Shown: positions 9,188-18,209, numbered from the stretch's first letter. The stretch is DNA of 56,923 nt from Rhodopirellula sp. SM50 (GCF_002289565.1 NZ_NTFY01000089.1:1-56923); one strand, 5' to 3'. Notes: generated from the letters alone by a model not told the origin. Numbers and translations: made by a program.

Positions 9188-9268
9188 ATCGTTCGCCCGC
9201 GGCTCGTTGCCCCATTCAAAGCCCCTTTTCAAATCACTTTCGTTTCCCGTCATAGAGGAATCAGTTTC
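9188..9268. other. 81-base gap between kinase and REC-DUF4388 genes
   Basis: This is the largest break inside the first half of the chemosensory train. GAGG at about 9255 precedes the next ATG. No terminator is evident, so read-through is likely; a secondary promoter cannot be excluded. Confidence 0.4.
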
Positions 9269-10924
9269 ATGGCCGAAAAAAAAGTCCTGGTCATTGATGA
9301 CAGTGCGACCATCCGTAAGCTGGTCGATACCCACCTAAGCCCGGCCGGTTACGCCGTCACCCTCGCCCCCACGGCTGAGGACGGCTTGCAGCTGGCCGAG
9401 GAGATCCGGCCCGATCTGATTCTGTTGGACCACCAACTGCCGGGAACGACGGGCTTTGAAGTCTGCCAACAACTGGCCGCGTCCTCGACGCTGAAAATGA
9501 TCCCCGTCGTGGTCAGCTCGACGCTCCGAAAGAAAGCGTACGTGGAGTACGCCGACCTGGACAACGTGGTCGACATGTTGCCCAAACCCTACACCGAAAA
9601 CCTGCTCCGCACGACCGTCGAAAACGCGATCGAAACCGCGACGATGATTGTCGAATCCCAGACCAAGGGATCGGCGGTGCCGGAGATCATCGGAGAAACG
9701 TCCGAGCCCGATCTGGCCGGCCGCTTCGCCGTGTTCGGCATTCGCGAGGTCGTCGATTTCCTCAACAACGGCCACAAGCAGGGCGTGCTCGAGATCGAAG
9801 CCGAGCGTCTGCGGTTGTGGATCTACCTGGATCGGGGACGCGTCCAAGGCATCAGTGCCACCGGGCTGCAACCCGAAGAAACGCAGATGGTCGTCGAGCG
9901 GCTGCCCGAGTCGCTGCAAAGCCTGGCCGAAGTCCTGCGTCTGACGATCGCCGGACGCGGAACGGCTGAGTTCGATGGCTTTGTGCAGTTGATGGACAAG
10001 CGAGTCCTGGACCCGCGATTGACGGCCAAGCTGCTGCGTTTCCAAGCGGCCATGCTGATCGGACTGGTGATGAAGCGACCGTTGAAAGGCTATCAGTTCC
10101 GCGCGACTTCGAAATTCCCGTCGCTGCAACGCGATTTGCCCCTGGAAGTCAGCTTGATGGGGCTGCTGGTCGAACACGCACTGCACTGCGATCTCTCGGA
10201 GATCCAGAGCGATGATTCAGCGTTGCGATTCGTCCGTCGCGCCATCCGGGGCCAGAACCTGGACCGTGCCGGGTTGTCCGCCAAACACATGAAGATCATG
10301 AACCTGCTGAGCGAACCTCGCTCGGTCGACGAATTGCAACAACGACTCGGCTGGGATCACGACGAAGTCCGACGCGTGTTGTCAGGATTCGTCGCGGCCG
10401 ACATCCTCGAAGTCCGACGCGACGAAAGCGAAGGCAAATTCGTCGCTTACGAGACCAATGCGATTGCCGCCGCACAACTCCGCAGCGGACTCAAACAAGC
10501 GACCGGCAAATACGTTGGCAAGATCGTTCGCGATACGTTGACGTTGCAGTTACTGGTCAAACGAACCAAGCCGGACGCGGTGTTCTTCGCCGTCGATACG
10601 CCGCAAAGCTGCGACGCCATTCGCGAAGCCTTCACCTCGGCACAAGAAGCCTTCGGAAACTCGCGCAAGATCGTGTTGGCCCCTGCCAAGGTCGTCGATG
10701 ACCCCAATGTTCCGTGGCACAAACTGCTCGGATTCACCCCCGATCGATTGCTGCACTCCCCGTACACCTGCGACACCTTGACCGAAACGATGGACGAACT
10801 GGATTCCATCCCGGTCGCTCAGCCGCAACGTGATGGATCGCAGCAAGAGACGCCTGGTGCTGCGACCGACCCGGCGTTGACCTCCAACGGTTTGGACACC
10901 CCTGTTGCGGAGACCCTGTCATGA
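9269..10924 (+). CDS. response regulator with DUF4388-type domain
   Basis: A 551-residue protein. An N-terminal receiver (residues 1-125) has the acidic pair in VLVIDDSATIR, phosphoacceptor D54 in LILLDHQLPG and lysine in MLPKPYTE. Residues about 150-300 look like a DUF4388 (PatA/GspE-N related) domain: FGIREVVDFLNNGHKQG, then a beta-strand pair with IYLDRGRVQGI. This fold often follows receivers in bacteria with gliding or alternative chemosensory systems. A helical region (about 330-400, with MKIMNLLSEPRSVDELQQ resembling a winged helix) precedes a C-terminal alpha/beta domain of unknown type. The TGA stop overlaps the ATG of the FHA gene. It is the likely main output of the kinase; its final effector is unknown. 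Confidence 0.85.
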   Translation: MAEKKVLVIDDSATIRKLVDTHLSPAGYAVTLAPTAEDGLQLAEEIRPDLILLDHQLPGTTGFEVCQQLAASSTLKMIPVVVSSTLRKKAYVEYADLDNVVDMLPKPYTENLLRTTVENAIETATMIVESQTKGSAVPEIIGETSEPDLAGRFAVFGIREVVDFLNNGHKQGVLEIEAERLRLWIYLDRGRVQGISATGLQPEETQMVVERLPESLQSLAEVLRLTIAGRGTAEFDGFVQLMDKRVLDPRLTAKLLRFQAAMLIGLVMKRPLKGYQFRATSKFPSLQRDLPLEVSLMGLLVEHALHCDLSEIQSDDSALRFVRRAIRGQNLDRAGLSAKHMKIMNLLSEPRSVDELQQRLGWDHDEVRRVLSGFVAADILEVRRDESEGKFVAYETNAIAAAQLRSGLKQATGKYVGKIVRDTLTLQLLVKRTKPDAVFFAVDTPQSCDAIREAFTSAQEAFGNSRKIVLAPAKVVDDPNVPWHKLLGFTPDRLLHSPYTCDTLTETMDELDSIPVAQPQRDGSQQETPGAATDPALTSNGLDTPVAETLS

Positions 10925-12534
10925 TTCGATCCAGCGAAGCAACCCTAACCGGTTTTAAAATCCGAATCCTTCGACAAAGCGCCTCGCCGATCGACCACGC
11001 CCTCGAAGAGGGACGAAGTGTCTTTGTCGGCAGCGGAAATTCCTGCGGCATCAAGGTCAGCGGCGAAGACGTCGCCGAGATCCATTGCCTCGTCGATGTC
11101 GATGACGACGTCGTCTCCATCCAAGACTGGGCGTCCAAGGCGGGAACCAAAGTCAATGGAACGATGATCGATGACAAGACACCGATCCGAGTCGGTGACG
11201 CCATCGTCGTCGGTTCCGTCAAGCTTGAACTGGTTGGTGGACCGAGCGGACAGAGTCAAGCCGCCAAACAAAACGCCCTCGACCTGGCCGCCAAAGCTGC
11301 CCAGGAAGCACGCGAAGAATCAGTGGGGATGGAAAACTTGGGTTACGAAGACCTGCAAGACGATGGAACAACCGTCACCGAACCGACGCCCGCCGCGCGA
11401 CCGCCGATCGGCCGACTCAGCGACGCGCTGGCCGAGACCGCCGCGGAACCGATCACCGAACCGATCACCACCCACGTCGTCGAAGAACCCGCGATCGACA
11501 CGTCGGACTCGGACGCATCCATCGTCCAACAACCCGAAACGTCTGCGGAACACAAACTCGACGAACCGGAATCCGACGAGGATCCGATCGTGGACGACTT
11601 CGCTGCGAATCATCTCACCGCCGAAGATCTCGATTGGGATCCCGACACCTTTGACGACGATCAGGTCGATGCCGAGATCGTTCAGCTGCTCAAGTCAGAA
11701 ATCGAAGACCTCCGCATTCAGCTTGCCGAACGCGACGAGCAACTGGCCGCAATGGAAGGACTGGGCGCTGAGGATGGTGAACACGCCGCGTCAAACCAAG
11801 CCGGATCCATCGACCAAGATTTCGGTGGCGACGAACTGGTCGGACGTGTCGATGACTTGCTCGCCGAACTGGCCGAGCACGACGAACGGGTCTCGATGCT
11901 GCAAGAATTGTTGCAGACCGCTGAAATTCAGAACCAGGCGGAACGGGAAGAACGCAGCTGCCTGGAAAATTGGGTCGGCGAAATCGAACAACGCATCGGC
12001 GAGCGAGAATCGGAATGGAAAGCCGAACAAGACGCCCTCCGTGATCGACTCAACGTGGCCAGCCAGGAACGTGATCAGTTTCAGCAACAGCTGCACACCG
12101 CCGCCAAACGCTACGGACAAGCGTCGGTCGGTGACGCGGCCCCGGATGAAACGCTGCAAAAGCTGCAAAAACAAAATGCGGAGTTGCAAACCGCACTGGA
12201 AGAATCGCAAAAGCAATGTGTCAGCCTGAATCGTCAGATTGAGCGAATGCAAAACGAAGAACCGGAATCGCTGCAGGAACTGCGTGCCGAATTGGCCCAG
12301 GAGAAAGCCTCGGTTTCACGGATGCGATTCCAGCTCTCCAAGCAGCTCCAGGAAATCGACGGTGACACCGCCATCAAAGAGCAGCCGGACCGCGAGTTTG
12401 CCTACAAGCTGCAAGCCCTGCGACAGCATCTGCGGGAGATTCACGAGGAAGAAAAGGTCGAGCGAGAACAGAAAGGAGAGTCTTTGCTAGGCCGGATCTC
12501 CAATCTCTGGAAACGCGTCGGTGACGAATACTAA
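10921..12534 (+). CDS. FHA-domain protein with long coiled coil
   Basis: A 537-residue protein starting in an ATGA overlap with the preceding gene; GGAG lies upstream. Residues about 10-105 form an FHA phosphothreonine-binding domain (EEGRSVFVGSGNSCGIKVSG, then VAEIHCLVDV and WASKAGTKVNG), although the usual S-R-x-H is replaced by V-A-E-I-H. Residues about 150-240 are acidic and low in complexity. From about 250 to 520 it is a predicted coiled coil rich in Glu, Gln and Leu. The C-terminus is basic and hydrophobic (LLGRISNLWKRVGDEY). It has no enzymatic motif, so it probably acts as a phospho-dependent scaffold. FHA domains usually imply a Ser/Thr kinase, but none is in this window. Confidence 0.87.
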   Translation: MIRSSEATLTGFKIRILRQSASPIDHALEEGRSVFVGSGNSCGIKVSGEDVAEIHCLVDVDDDVVSIQDWASKAGTKVNGTMIDDKTPIRVGDAIVVGSVKLELVGGPSGQSQAAKQNALDLAAKAAQEAREESVGMENLGYEDLQDDGTTVTEPTPAARPPIGRLSDALAETAAEPITEPITTHVVEEPAIDTSDSDASIVQQPETSAEHKLDEPESDEDPIVDDFAANHLTAEDLDWDPDTFDDDQVDAEIVQLLKSEIEDLRIQLAERDEQLAAMEGLGAEDGEHAASNQAGSIDQDFGGDELVGRVDDLLAELAEHDERVSMLQELLQTAEIQNQAEREERSCLENWVGEIEQRIGERESEWKAEQDALRDRLNVASQERDQFQQQLHTAAKRYGQASVGDAAPDETLQKLQKQNAELQTALEESQKQCVSLNRQIERMQNEEPESLQELRAELAQEKASVSRMRFQLSKQLQEIDGDTAIKEQPDREFAYKLQALRQHLREIHEEEKVEREQKGESLLGRISNLWKRVGDEY

Positions 12535-12581
12535 GACGCTCAGGAAGACTTCGTCGTAATCATTTTAAACCCTGAATCGAT

Positions 12582-13427
12582 ATGACCGACCGAAATGACA
12601 TGATTGCTCCGTCGCCCCCAGGCGGCGGAAGTCACTCGCCAGGAACGGGCGTCCCCCCGGTGACAGCACCGTTGGACCGCTCGCAAGCCGAAGCGATCGG
12701 TTCCATCGTCTTAGACGTGGAACATTTCGCGCGAGGTTGGATCGGTCGCATTCGAAGACTCATTCATCGGTCGTCCCAGTTGATCGAGCGAGAATCGCTA
12801 CTGGCCGGTGCGATCGCGCGTTTGGATCAACAGAAGACCGAATGGAGCAAACGGACTGCGGCCAAGGAAGAAGGCCTGCGGGATCAGTCCAAACGGCTGA
12901 CCGAAGCCTGGTTGGAAGTCGAGTCCGAACGCAGGAAGGCGATTCAAGGTGCACGCGCCGCGGCGACCGTGGCGAACAAGTCGGGCATCGGTCCCGTGGT
13001 TCCCTCGGTGCCCCCCGGCGTTTCGAGCGGCACGATCCCGGCGGCCGCTGGGCTTCCCCAGCCGCCGAGCGCCGGCTCACCCCCGATCGCCCCGACGGCG
13101 GAACCCCCGCGCGATCCGAACCTGCCGTCACCAGCCGCGATTCAACGGCAAATGCCGGCGGCACCCCCGCCGGTCAACGTCAACGTTCCCGTCTGCGGTC
13201 CAAACACGGCGCCGACCGCTGATGGGCGCGGGGGATCCACCGTGATGCCGGTCGGCAACGCGCCCATCCTGCCCGGCCAGCCCGCCTCCGGTTGCCAGGG
13301 ATACCCCACTCAAGATCGCGACCAGCAAGCCGCGCTTGAGCATGCCGAAGCCGCCCGCCAACAGAAGATTGAAGAATTCAAACGCATGCAACGTGCGATC
13401 CGATCAAACCGAAGCCAGTCGAACTAA
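12582..13427 (+). CDS. coiled-coil and proline-rich hypothetical protein
   Basis: I do not recognise this 281-residue protein. A short Pro/Gly-rich start is followed by a charged helical region at about residues 30-125 (LIERESLLAGAIARLDQQK, EVESERRKAIQGARAA) that looks like a coiled coil. A Pro/Ala-rich disordered stretch covers about 130-245, and a short charged helix ends the protein (EHAEAARQQKIEEFKRMQ). No membrane segment or enzyme motif is seen. It lies 47 bases after the FHA gene and 15 before the FGE-like gene, in the same direction. The mix of coiled coil and linker fits a structural adaptor in the module. Confidence 0.72.
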   Translation: MTDRNDMIAPSPPGGGSHSPGTGVPPVTAPLDRSQAEAIGSIVLDVEHFARGWIGRIRRLIHRSSQLIERESLLAGAIARLDQQKTEWSKRTAAKEEGLRDQSKRLTEAWLEVESERRKAIQGARAAATVANKSGIGPVVPSVPPGVSSGTIPAAAGLPQPPSAGSPPIAPTAEPPRDPNLPSPAAIQRQMPAAPPPVNVNVPVCGPNTAPTADGRGGSTVMPVGNAPILPGQPASGCQGYPTQDRDQQAALEHAEAARQQKIEEFKRMQRAIRSNRSQSN

Positions 13428-13442
13428 CCGTTGGAGACCATC

Positions 13443-14489
13443 GTGCCCTTTGCCACCTTTTTCAGCCGGCCGCTGAGTGCGTTTCGCGCGTCGTTTTCGA
13501 GCGCGAAGCCCGATGCTGCAGCCGCCGCGCCGCCGACCTTGGATTTCCCCGGCGCACCGCCCGACATCCGCCAGCTGGTGCGTGAGCGACAGTATGCCCA
13601 CATCGTCCGCCCGGCCGACGGGATTGCGTTTGACCCCGACTCGTTGAGGTACGCTTGGAAAGCGATCGACCATGACATGGCTTACGTGCCCGGCGGCGAC
13701 GTGACACTGTGTGGTGAATACGCCACGACGTCCGAGGAAGGATTCGTGCTCGTTCCACAGGTCGTCGGAACCAGCCAGACCGATTCGATCTACCTGGATC
13801 GGTGGTGCGTGACCAATGCCGACTTTCAACGCTTCGTCCAAGCCGGCGGGTACGAAAATGTCTCGCTGTGGCCCGAACAGATCCTGGCATCGGTGCTCAA
13901 ATTCGTCGACAAAACCGGACAACCCGGCCCCGCGTCTTGGGAAAACGGCCGGCCCGCCAAAGCGACAGAGGCTCATCCGGTCGTCGGAGTGTCCTGGTAC
14001 GAAGCCAACGCCTACGCCCAATGGGTCGGAAAACGGTTGCCGACCAGCGCCGAATGGCAGCGGGCCGGGACCTGGGGATCGACCGGTAGCGATTCGCTGA
14101 AGGAATCGAAGTATCCCTGGGGCAATTCCTTCGATCCGCAATTTGCCAATACCTGGGCGTCGGGCCGACACCAAACGGTCTCGGTTCATGAGTGCCAGGG
14201 CGGCAACACACCCAACGGCATTCGGCAATTGATCGGCAACGTCTGGGAGTGGATGAACACCCAGTACCTGTTGGCCGCGACCGAAGAGATCACCGTCCAC
14301 ATGACCGATCCCATGGCCGAAGTTCGCGGCGGTGCCTTTGACAGTTACTTCCATTCACACACGACGTGTCAAAGCCGCAGCGCCCAGACGCTGCTTGCCC
14401 GCAAGAACAACGTCGGCTTTCGATGCTGCTTCTCCGCCGCAGGGCTCGACCCGCACGGTGACGATGAAATCCAATCGGCCGACGCCTGA
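13443..14489 (+). CDS. formylglycine-generating-enzyme-fold (SUMF1/FGE-sulfatase) protein
   Basis: A 348-residue protein with the FGE-sulfatase fold. Visible family motifs are AYVPGGDVTLCGEY, YLDRWCVTNADFQRFV, HPVVGVSWYEANAYAQWVGK, RLPTSAEWQRAG, YPWGNSFDPQFANT, IGNVWEWMN, VRGGAFDSYF and NVGFRCC at the end. In true FGEs two cysteines lie shortly after the R-G-G-S-F motif. Here the first is apparently replaced (GGAFDS), and only one Cys (HTTCQSR) lies near the second position, so catalysis of Cys-to-formylglycine is doubtful. Many FGE-fold proteins have other roles. The GTG at 13443 is chosen; a TTG 12 bases upstream is possible. A sulfatase gene is 5.4 kb away but belongs to another unit. Placement between coiled-coil and GTPase genes argues for a role in the signalling module. 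Confidence 0.88.
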   Translation: MPFATFFSRPLSAFRASFSSAKPDAAAAAPPTLDFPGAPPDIRQLVRERQYAHIVRPADGIAFDPDSLRYAWKAIDHDMAYVPGGDVTLCGEYATTSEEGFVLVPQVVGTSQTDSIYLDRWCVTNADFQRFVQAGGYENVSLWPEQILASVLKFVDKTGQPGPASWENGRPAKATEAHPVVGVSWYEANAYAQWVGKRLPTSAEWQRAGTWGSTGSDSLKESKYPWGNSFDPQFANTWASGRHQTVSVHECQGGNTPNGIRQLIGNVWEWMNTQYLLAATEEITVHMTDPMAEVRGGAFDSYFHSHTTCQSRSAQTLLARKNNVGFRCCFSAAGLDPHGDDEIQSADA

Positions 14490-14558
14490 CTCGGTGATGA
14501 TTCCTGACGCGGTAAAGATTCCTGACCCCGAAACACGCCTCGATGATGAAACAAAACA

Positions 14559-15467
14559 ATGAGTAAGGCAGAAGACTACAACACGGCGTTGTGCTACCAA
14601 GACGCGCCTCCGTGCGTCTGTTGCGACGCCCAAATGACCAGCATGGATGACTACTGCGAAGAGTGTCAGACGCCGGCGGAAATCACGCGTTCGGTTTCCC
14701 AACGACATGCCAAGCCGCATTTCATCTCGGTGGTCGGCCCCAGTAACGCCGGCAAGACGGTCTATCTGGGGTTGCTGTTGGACATGCTTTGTGGCGGCGC
14801 CAAGAATCTCAAAGGTGTTCCCAACGGCGCCTTTTCCATCAAGCTTCAAGAGCAAGTCGTCTCGGCGCTGGAGGAACGGCGTTTTCCGGAAAAGACGCCC
14901 AACGAATCCGACCTTTGGAAATGGTTGCACTGTGTCGTCACCGATTCTTCGCAACGCAAAGAGAAACAGGTGGACTTTGTCGCACCGGATTTCGCCGGTG
15001 AAGCCATCGCGACCGAACTGGAGCAACCGGGGACCTACGCCGCCGTCAGCCACATCGTTCAGCGAACGTCGGCGTTCTTGTTGCTGTGCGATTCGGCCGA
15101 GGTTCGCGACAACGGTGCCCGCGAAGACCTGTTTGCGATGAAACTCGGCTCGTACATCTCGCAGCAACAATCGCTTTCCGAGTTGGGGAAATCGCGCGAT
15201 CTGACGCCGGCGGTTGCGATCGTGTTTACCAAATCGGACACCTGCCCCGAAGCGGCGGCGGACCCTCACCGATTCATGGCCAACAACATGCCCCGCTTCA
15301 TGGATTACTGTCAACATAACTTTCCGCGTCACGCGGTCTTCAGTGCCAGCGTCGTCGGTTCATCGGCGCTACTGAGCAATGATGTCGGTGGTGTGGCACG
15401 GGTGCCGTTTCACATCCAACCCCGCGGCGTGATTGAACCCTTGCACTGGGCCATCCAGAACAGCTAA
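14559..15467 (+). CDS. zinc-ribbon GTPase (resembles the DO-GTPase2 group)
   Basis: A 302-residue P-loop GTPase. An N-terminal zinc ribbon is made of C19-x2-C22 and C33-x2-C36. The Walker A/G1 motif is GPSNAGKT at residues 60-67. A G3-like D-x-x-G is in VAPDFAGEAI, and G4 is TKSD in IVFTKSDTC. The hydrophobic strand AFLLLCDSAEV precedes G4. The overall pattern fits the small GTPases that occur beside GTPase-associated protein 1 (GAP1) in predicted regulated NTPase systems; the precise family name is from memory and should be tested. Its immediate downstream neighbour looks like GAP1. It is the eleventh gene of the train, 69 bases after the FGE-like gene. Confidence 0.85.
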   Translation: MSKAEDYNTALCYQDAPPCVCCDAQMTSMDDYCEECQTPAEITRSVSQRHAKPHFISVVGPSNAGKTVYLGLLLDMLCGGAKNLKGVPNGAFSIKLQEQVVSALEERRFPEKTPNESDLWKWLHCVVTDSSQRKEKQVDFVAPDFAGEAIATELEQPGTYAAVSHIVQRTSAFLLLCDSAEVRDNGAREDLFAMKLGSYISQQQSLSELGKSRDLTPAVAIVFTKSDTCPEAAADPHRFMANNMPRFMDYCQHNFPRHAVFSASVVGSSALLSNDVGGVARVPFHIQPRGVIEPLHWAIQNS

Positions 15468-15472
15468 TCGAA

Positions 15473-16246
15473 ATGCAAGTCGAACAGATCAGCTACGGCT
15501 CACTCAAGCGTCGTCGGATGAAGGGATACCAGATCATCGGGAAGTCTCCCGGTGTGGATGCGACCGTGTCGAGCGAGTTTTGCAAATGGGCACCCTCACA
15601 CAACTCGCTCGAGGTCGCTTCCGATGCCGCCGCTCAGGACGCCTGGGGGCTGAGCTTCTTTCCCCTTTCGGATTACTTCTATGCCGTCGCGCGGAGCGTG
15701 CACGGCGGTCCGGAATACAGCGGACGGGGCGGGCTGGCGGTGGTGACCATCGCGCTGGTGATGAGCCGCAAGCAGCTTGTCGCCTATGAATTCCACGCCG
15801 TCGATACCGCCCGCACGGCGCTCGCGTTGGGCAACCTGATCTTGCAATTGGACCGGGATGAAACGCTGCCCACGGTCACGCTGACCGGACGGCCCTTGTC
15901 GCTGCAACCGCCGATGAGCGACTTTACCGATTCCACACCAGCCCTCTTGCCGGGACACGCGGTCAACTGGATCGCCCGCGAAACCGTCAGCCTGCTCCGT
16001 GACAACCGCAAGGTCATGATCGTCGGCAAATGTGATCCGCTGCCGATCTTGACGCTGATGTTGGACCAATTGACTCCCAAGGAACGCAGCGAAACGAGTT
16101 TCGCCTGCGGCCTGAAACCCAGCAGCCGACGTGACTTTCGTGTTCAGTTCACACAGGACCCGATGACGCCGAAACTGCAGAAAGAACTGGACCGGTCCGG
16201 TATCGCCCCGATCGACGTCGCCCGCGTGCTGGTCGAGACCAAGTAA
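15473..16246 (+). CDS. GAP1-like (GTPase-associated protein 1) N-terminal-domain protein
   Basis: A 257-residue protein only five bases after the GTPase gene. The start (VEQISYGSLKRRRMKGYQ, then IIGKSPGVDATV) resembles the beginning of GAP1 N-terminal domains, which open with a short tyrosine-containing strand followed by G-Y/F-Q-x-x-x-x-S-P-G. The middle (FPLSDYFYAVARSVHGGPEY) and the strand YEFHAVDTARTALALGN continue an alpha/beta fold. No transmembrane segment or nucleotide motif is seen. GAP1 proteins are known mainly from gene-neighbourhood analysis as partners of DO-type GTPases; their biochemical role is unproven. Full-length GAP1 proteins are larger, so this may be a single-domain version. 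It closes the chemosensory/GTPase train. Confidence 0.68.
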   Translation: MQVEQISYGSLKRRRMKGYQIIGKSPGVDATVSSEFCKWAPSHNSLEVASDAAAQDAWGLSFFPLSDYFYAVARSVHGGPEYSGRGGLAVVTIALVMSRKQLVAYEFHAVDTARTALALGNLILQLDRDETLPTVTLTGRPLSLQPPMSDFTDSTPALLPGHAVNWIARETVSLLRDNRKVMIVGKCDPLPILTLMLDQLTPKERSETSFACGLKPSSRRDFRVQFTQDPMTPKLQKELDRSGIAPIDVARVLVETK

Positions 16247-16331
16247 CCACTCACGCAGGCCGGGTTTGCAAGATCGTTGAGCCGGCCGATGCGACGGCGT
16301 CGCCCCAGCTGCCGGCGAGCAACCGACGCGG

Positions 16332-18209
16332 TTAAAACGGCATGGTTTTCAAGAACCGCAACCCGAATTGCCCGTAGTCCTGCCCGTCCACATCGCCATC
16401 GCCGTCCCGGTCAAAGCGTGAGTCGAACGCTCCGCTTGTCGGCCCCTGAAGAAACGTCTGCCCGAACCGGCCATAGTCCTGGCCATCCACGTCGCGGTCG
16501 CCGTCGACGTCACCGAACAGACTGAAGAACGCGTCGGTCGACTGGTTCCCAAACAGGACATCGGCGGACATCGGATCGCTGCCCACGGTGGTGGTGACGG
16601 CCGACGCGATGATCTTCAGCTCGTACGGACCATCGAGCAACGAGTGCAGCCCGGCGGCCTGACGTGGGAGCACGAATTCACCGGGTTGGAACCTCAGATC
16701 TGCTACCGTGCCGGTCGCCGTTGTGGACGACGTGACGTTCAAGGCGATGGATTGTTGCGTTCCCCGAGGCGTCACTAAAAACGATGATGCGGAGACATCG
16801 ACCAACGAATCGAACGTGACCTGGACCGACGTGACGAGCGAACGACTGGGGTCGCCGTGATTGATCTGCACACTTTCCACCCCGGGTGGCGCCAGAACTT
16901 CGACGGTCCAGCCGATCGTCTGTTCCAGCGTCGATCGTTGGTGGCGCACCCAGTCGGTCGGGTCATAGACGCGTGCCGAGACGTCGTAGACGCCGGGGCC
17001 GAACCCGGCGTCGCGTAGATTGAAGGTCCCCGCCGTTGCCGCCGGCACCTCGACCCCGTCGACGAACCACTGCACCTCTTGGACCTGCCAGTCAATCGCC
17101 TGCACCCACAACTCCGGAGCGGTGTCCCGGATCGTCTGAGCGTTGTCCAACCAGTCGTCGACAGGGTCCACCAGGTCATAGATGTCCAAAATGATCTTTT
17201 CACGACTGACCGCATCAAAAGGTCGCCCCAGGCTACGCATCTTGGAATTGTTCGAGGGACGATACAGACCTTGGTTAAAGTATCGCGCCCCTTCATAAGC
17301 GCCGATCGTGCCGATGCCGGGCTGATCATATCCGACCCACCGTTGCCACTTCGCACCTTGCGGATCGGTGGTAACGTTGACTTCCCGAGGTTCGCCTCCG
17401 GTGTAGAGTGGACTTCCACCGTACTCATCCGCCAAGTCGTTGAACGAGTGCGCGACTTCGTGCAAGGCGAGCTCGTTAGCCGATCCGTTGGCTCCGGCGA
17501 AGACGGCGTAGCTGCCTCCGCTGCCACCGTATTTGGAATCGTTCACGGAGACAAATTGCATCTCGGCATTGAATCCCGCGCCGGCCAGCGCCTCATTCTT
17601 TGCCGCGTTGGCCTTGGTGTTGTTGATACAAATCAACCGTTCCGTCCCGCCGCAAAAATAGTAGGCATCCAATGCCGTGTCGACGAAGATCTGGTTGGGT
17701 GGTTCATCGGCACCGGACTGATTGGAAATGACGTTGATGCGATGGGCATTAAAGAAGTTGGCGTAACGCGGGTAGGGATCTTGCCCCGCATTAAACAGGT
17801 ATTCCAACATTCCGTTGACGTGACTGAGATAAACGTTGTCGATCTGCGCTGCCGTGTATCCGTCACCGAGAATCACGATGTCCACCCGGTTGTCCGATGG
17901 ACCGTTGTTGAGCACCGTTTCAAAACCTGTGGTCTGCTGCGCCGGCGAGTCGAGATCAGCCGAGTTCAATAGCACCTGCTGCTGAAACGGCCCCATCCTC
18001 CATTGGTCCACACCGGTCACGCCGGATTCGATCGGGGGCGCCGTGGCCGGATCAATCCAATCGTTCGACGCGACATCAGCCGCCAGCAGTCGCCGAGCTT
18101 CGAGGGATTCAAAAGAGAATCGTGTTTTTCGTTGCCTGAGCATCGCGATGGTGGGACGGAGGAGTTTTTGCATTTGCGCCGTGATTCGCACGAGTCGCCG
18201 CAAGGTCAT
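16332..18209 (-). CDS. secreted M64-family metalloprotease with dockerin repeats
   Basis: A 625-residue extracellular zinc peptidase of the IgA-peptidase M64 type. The basic N-terminus contains FESLEARRLLAADV at about residues 33-46, matching the LEPR-XLL motif found at the start of many planctomycete exported proteins. The catalytic core has ILGDGYTAAQ and the zinc site H250-E-V-A-H254 followed by LADEYGGSPLY, as in M64. A beta-sandwich region follows (about 380-560). The C-terminus has two dockerin type I calcium loops (DVDGDRDVDGQDYGRFG and RDGDGDVDGQDYGQFG). Dockerins normally bind cohesins; none is in this window. It is divergent to the DUF1444 gene and converges on the GAP1-like gene. 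Confidence 0.9.
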   Translation of the reverse strand: MTLRRLVRITAQMQKLLRPTIAMLRQRKTRFSFESLEARRLLAADVASNDWIDPATAPPIESGVTGVDQWRMGPFQQQVLLNSADLDSPAQQTTGFETVLNNGPSDNRVDIVILGDGYTAAQIDNVYLSHVNGMLEYLFNAGQDPYPRYANFFNAHRINVISNQSGADEPPNQIFVDTALDAYYFCGGTERLICINNTKANAAKNEALAGAGFNAEMQFVSVNDSKYGGSGGSYAVFAGANGSANELALHEVAHSFNDLADEYGGSPLYTGGEPREVNVTTDPQGAKWQRWVGYDQPGIGTIGAYEGARYFNQGLYRPSNNSKMRSLGRPFDAVSREKIILDIYDLVDPVDDWLDNAQTIRDTAPELWVQAIDWQVQEVQWFVDGVEVPAATAGTFNLRDAGFGPGVYDVSARVYDPTDWVRHQRSTLEQTIGWTVEVLAPPGVESVQINHGDPSRSLVTSVQVTFDSLVDVSASSFLVTPRGTQQSIALNVTSSTTATGTVADLRFQPGEFVLPRQAAGLHSLLDGPYELKIIASAVTTTVGSDPMSADVLFGNQSTDAFFSLFGDVDGDRDVDGQDYGRFGQTFLQGPTSGAFDSRFDRDGDGDVDGQDYGQFGLRFLKTMPF

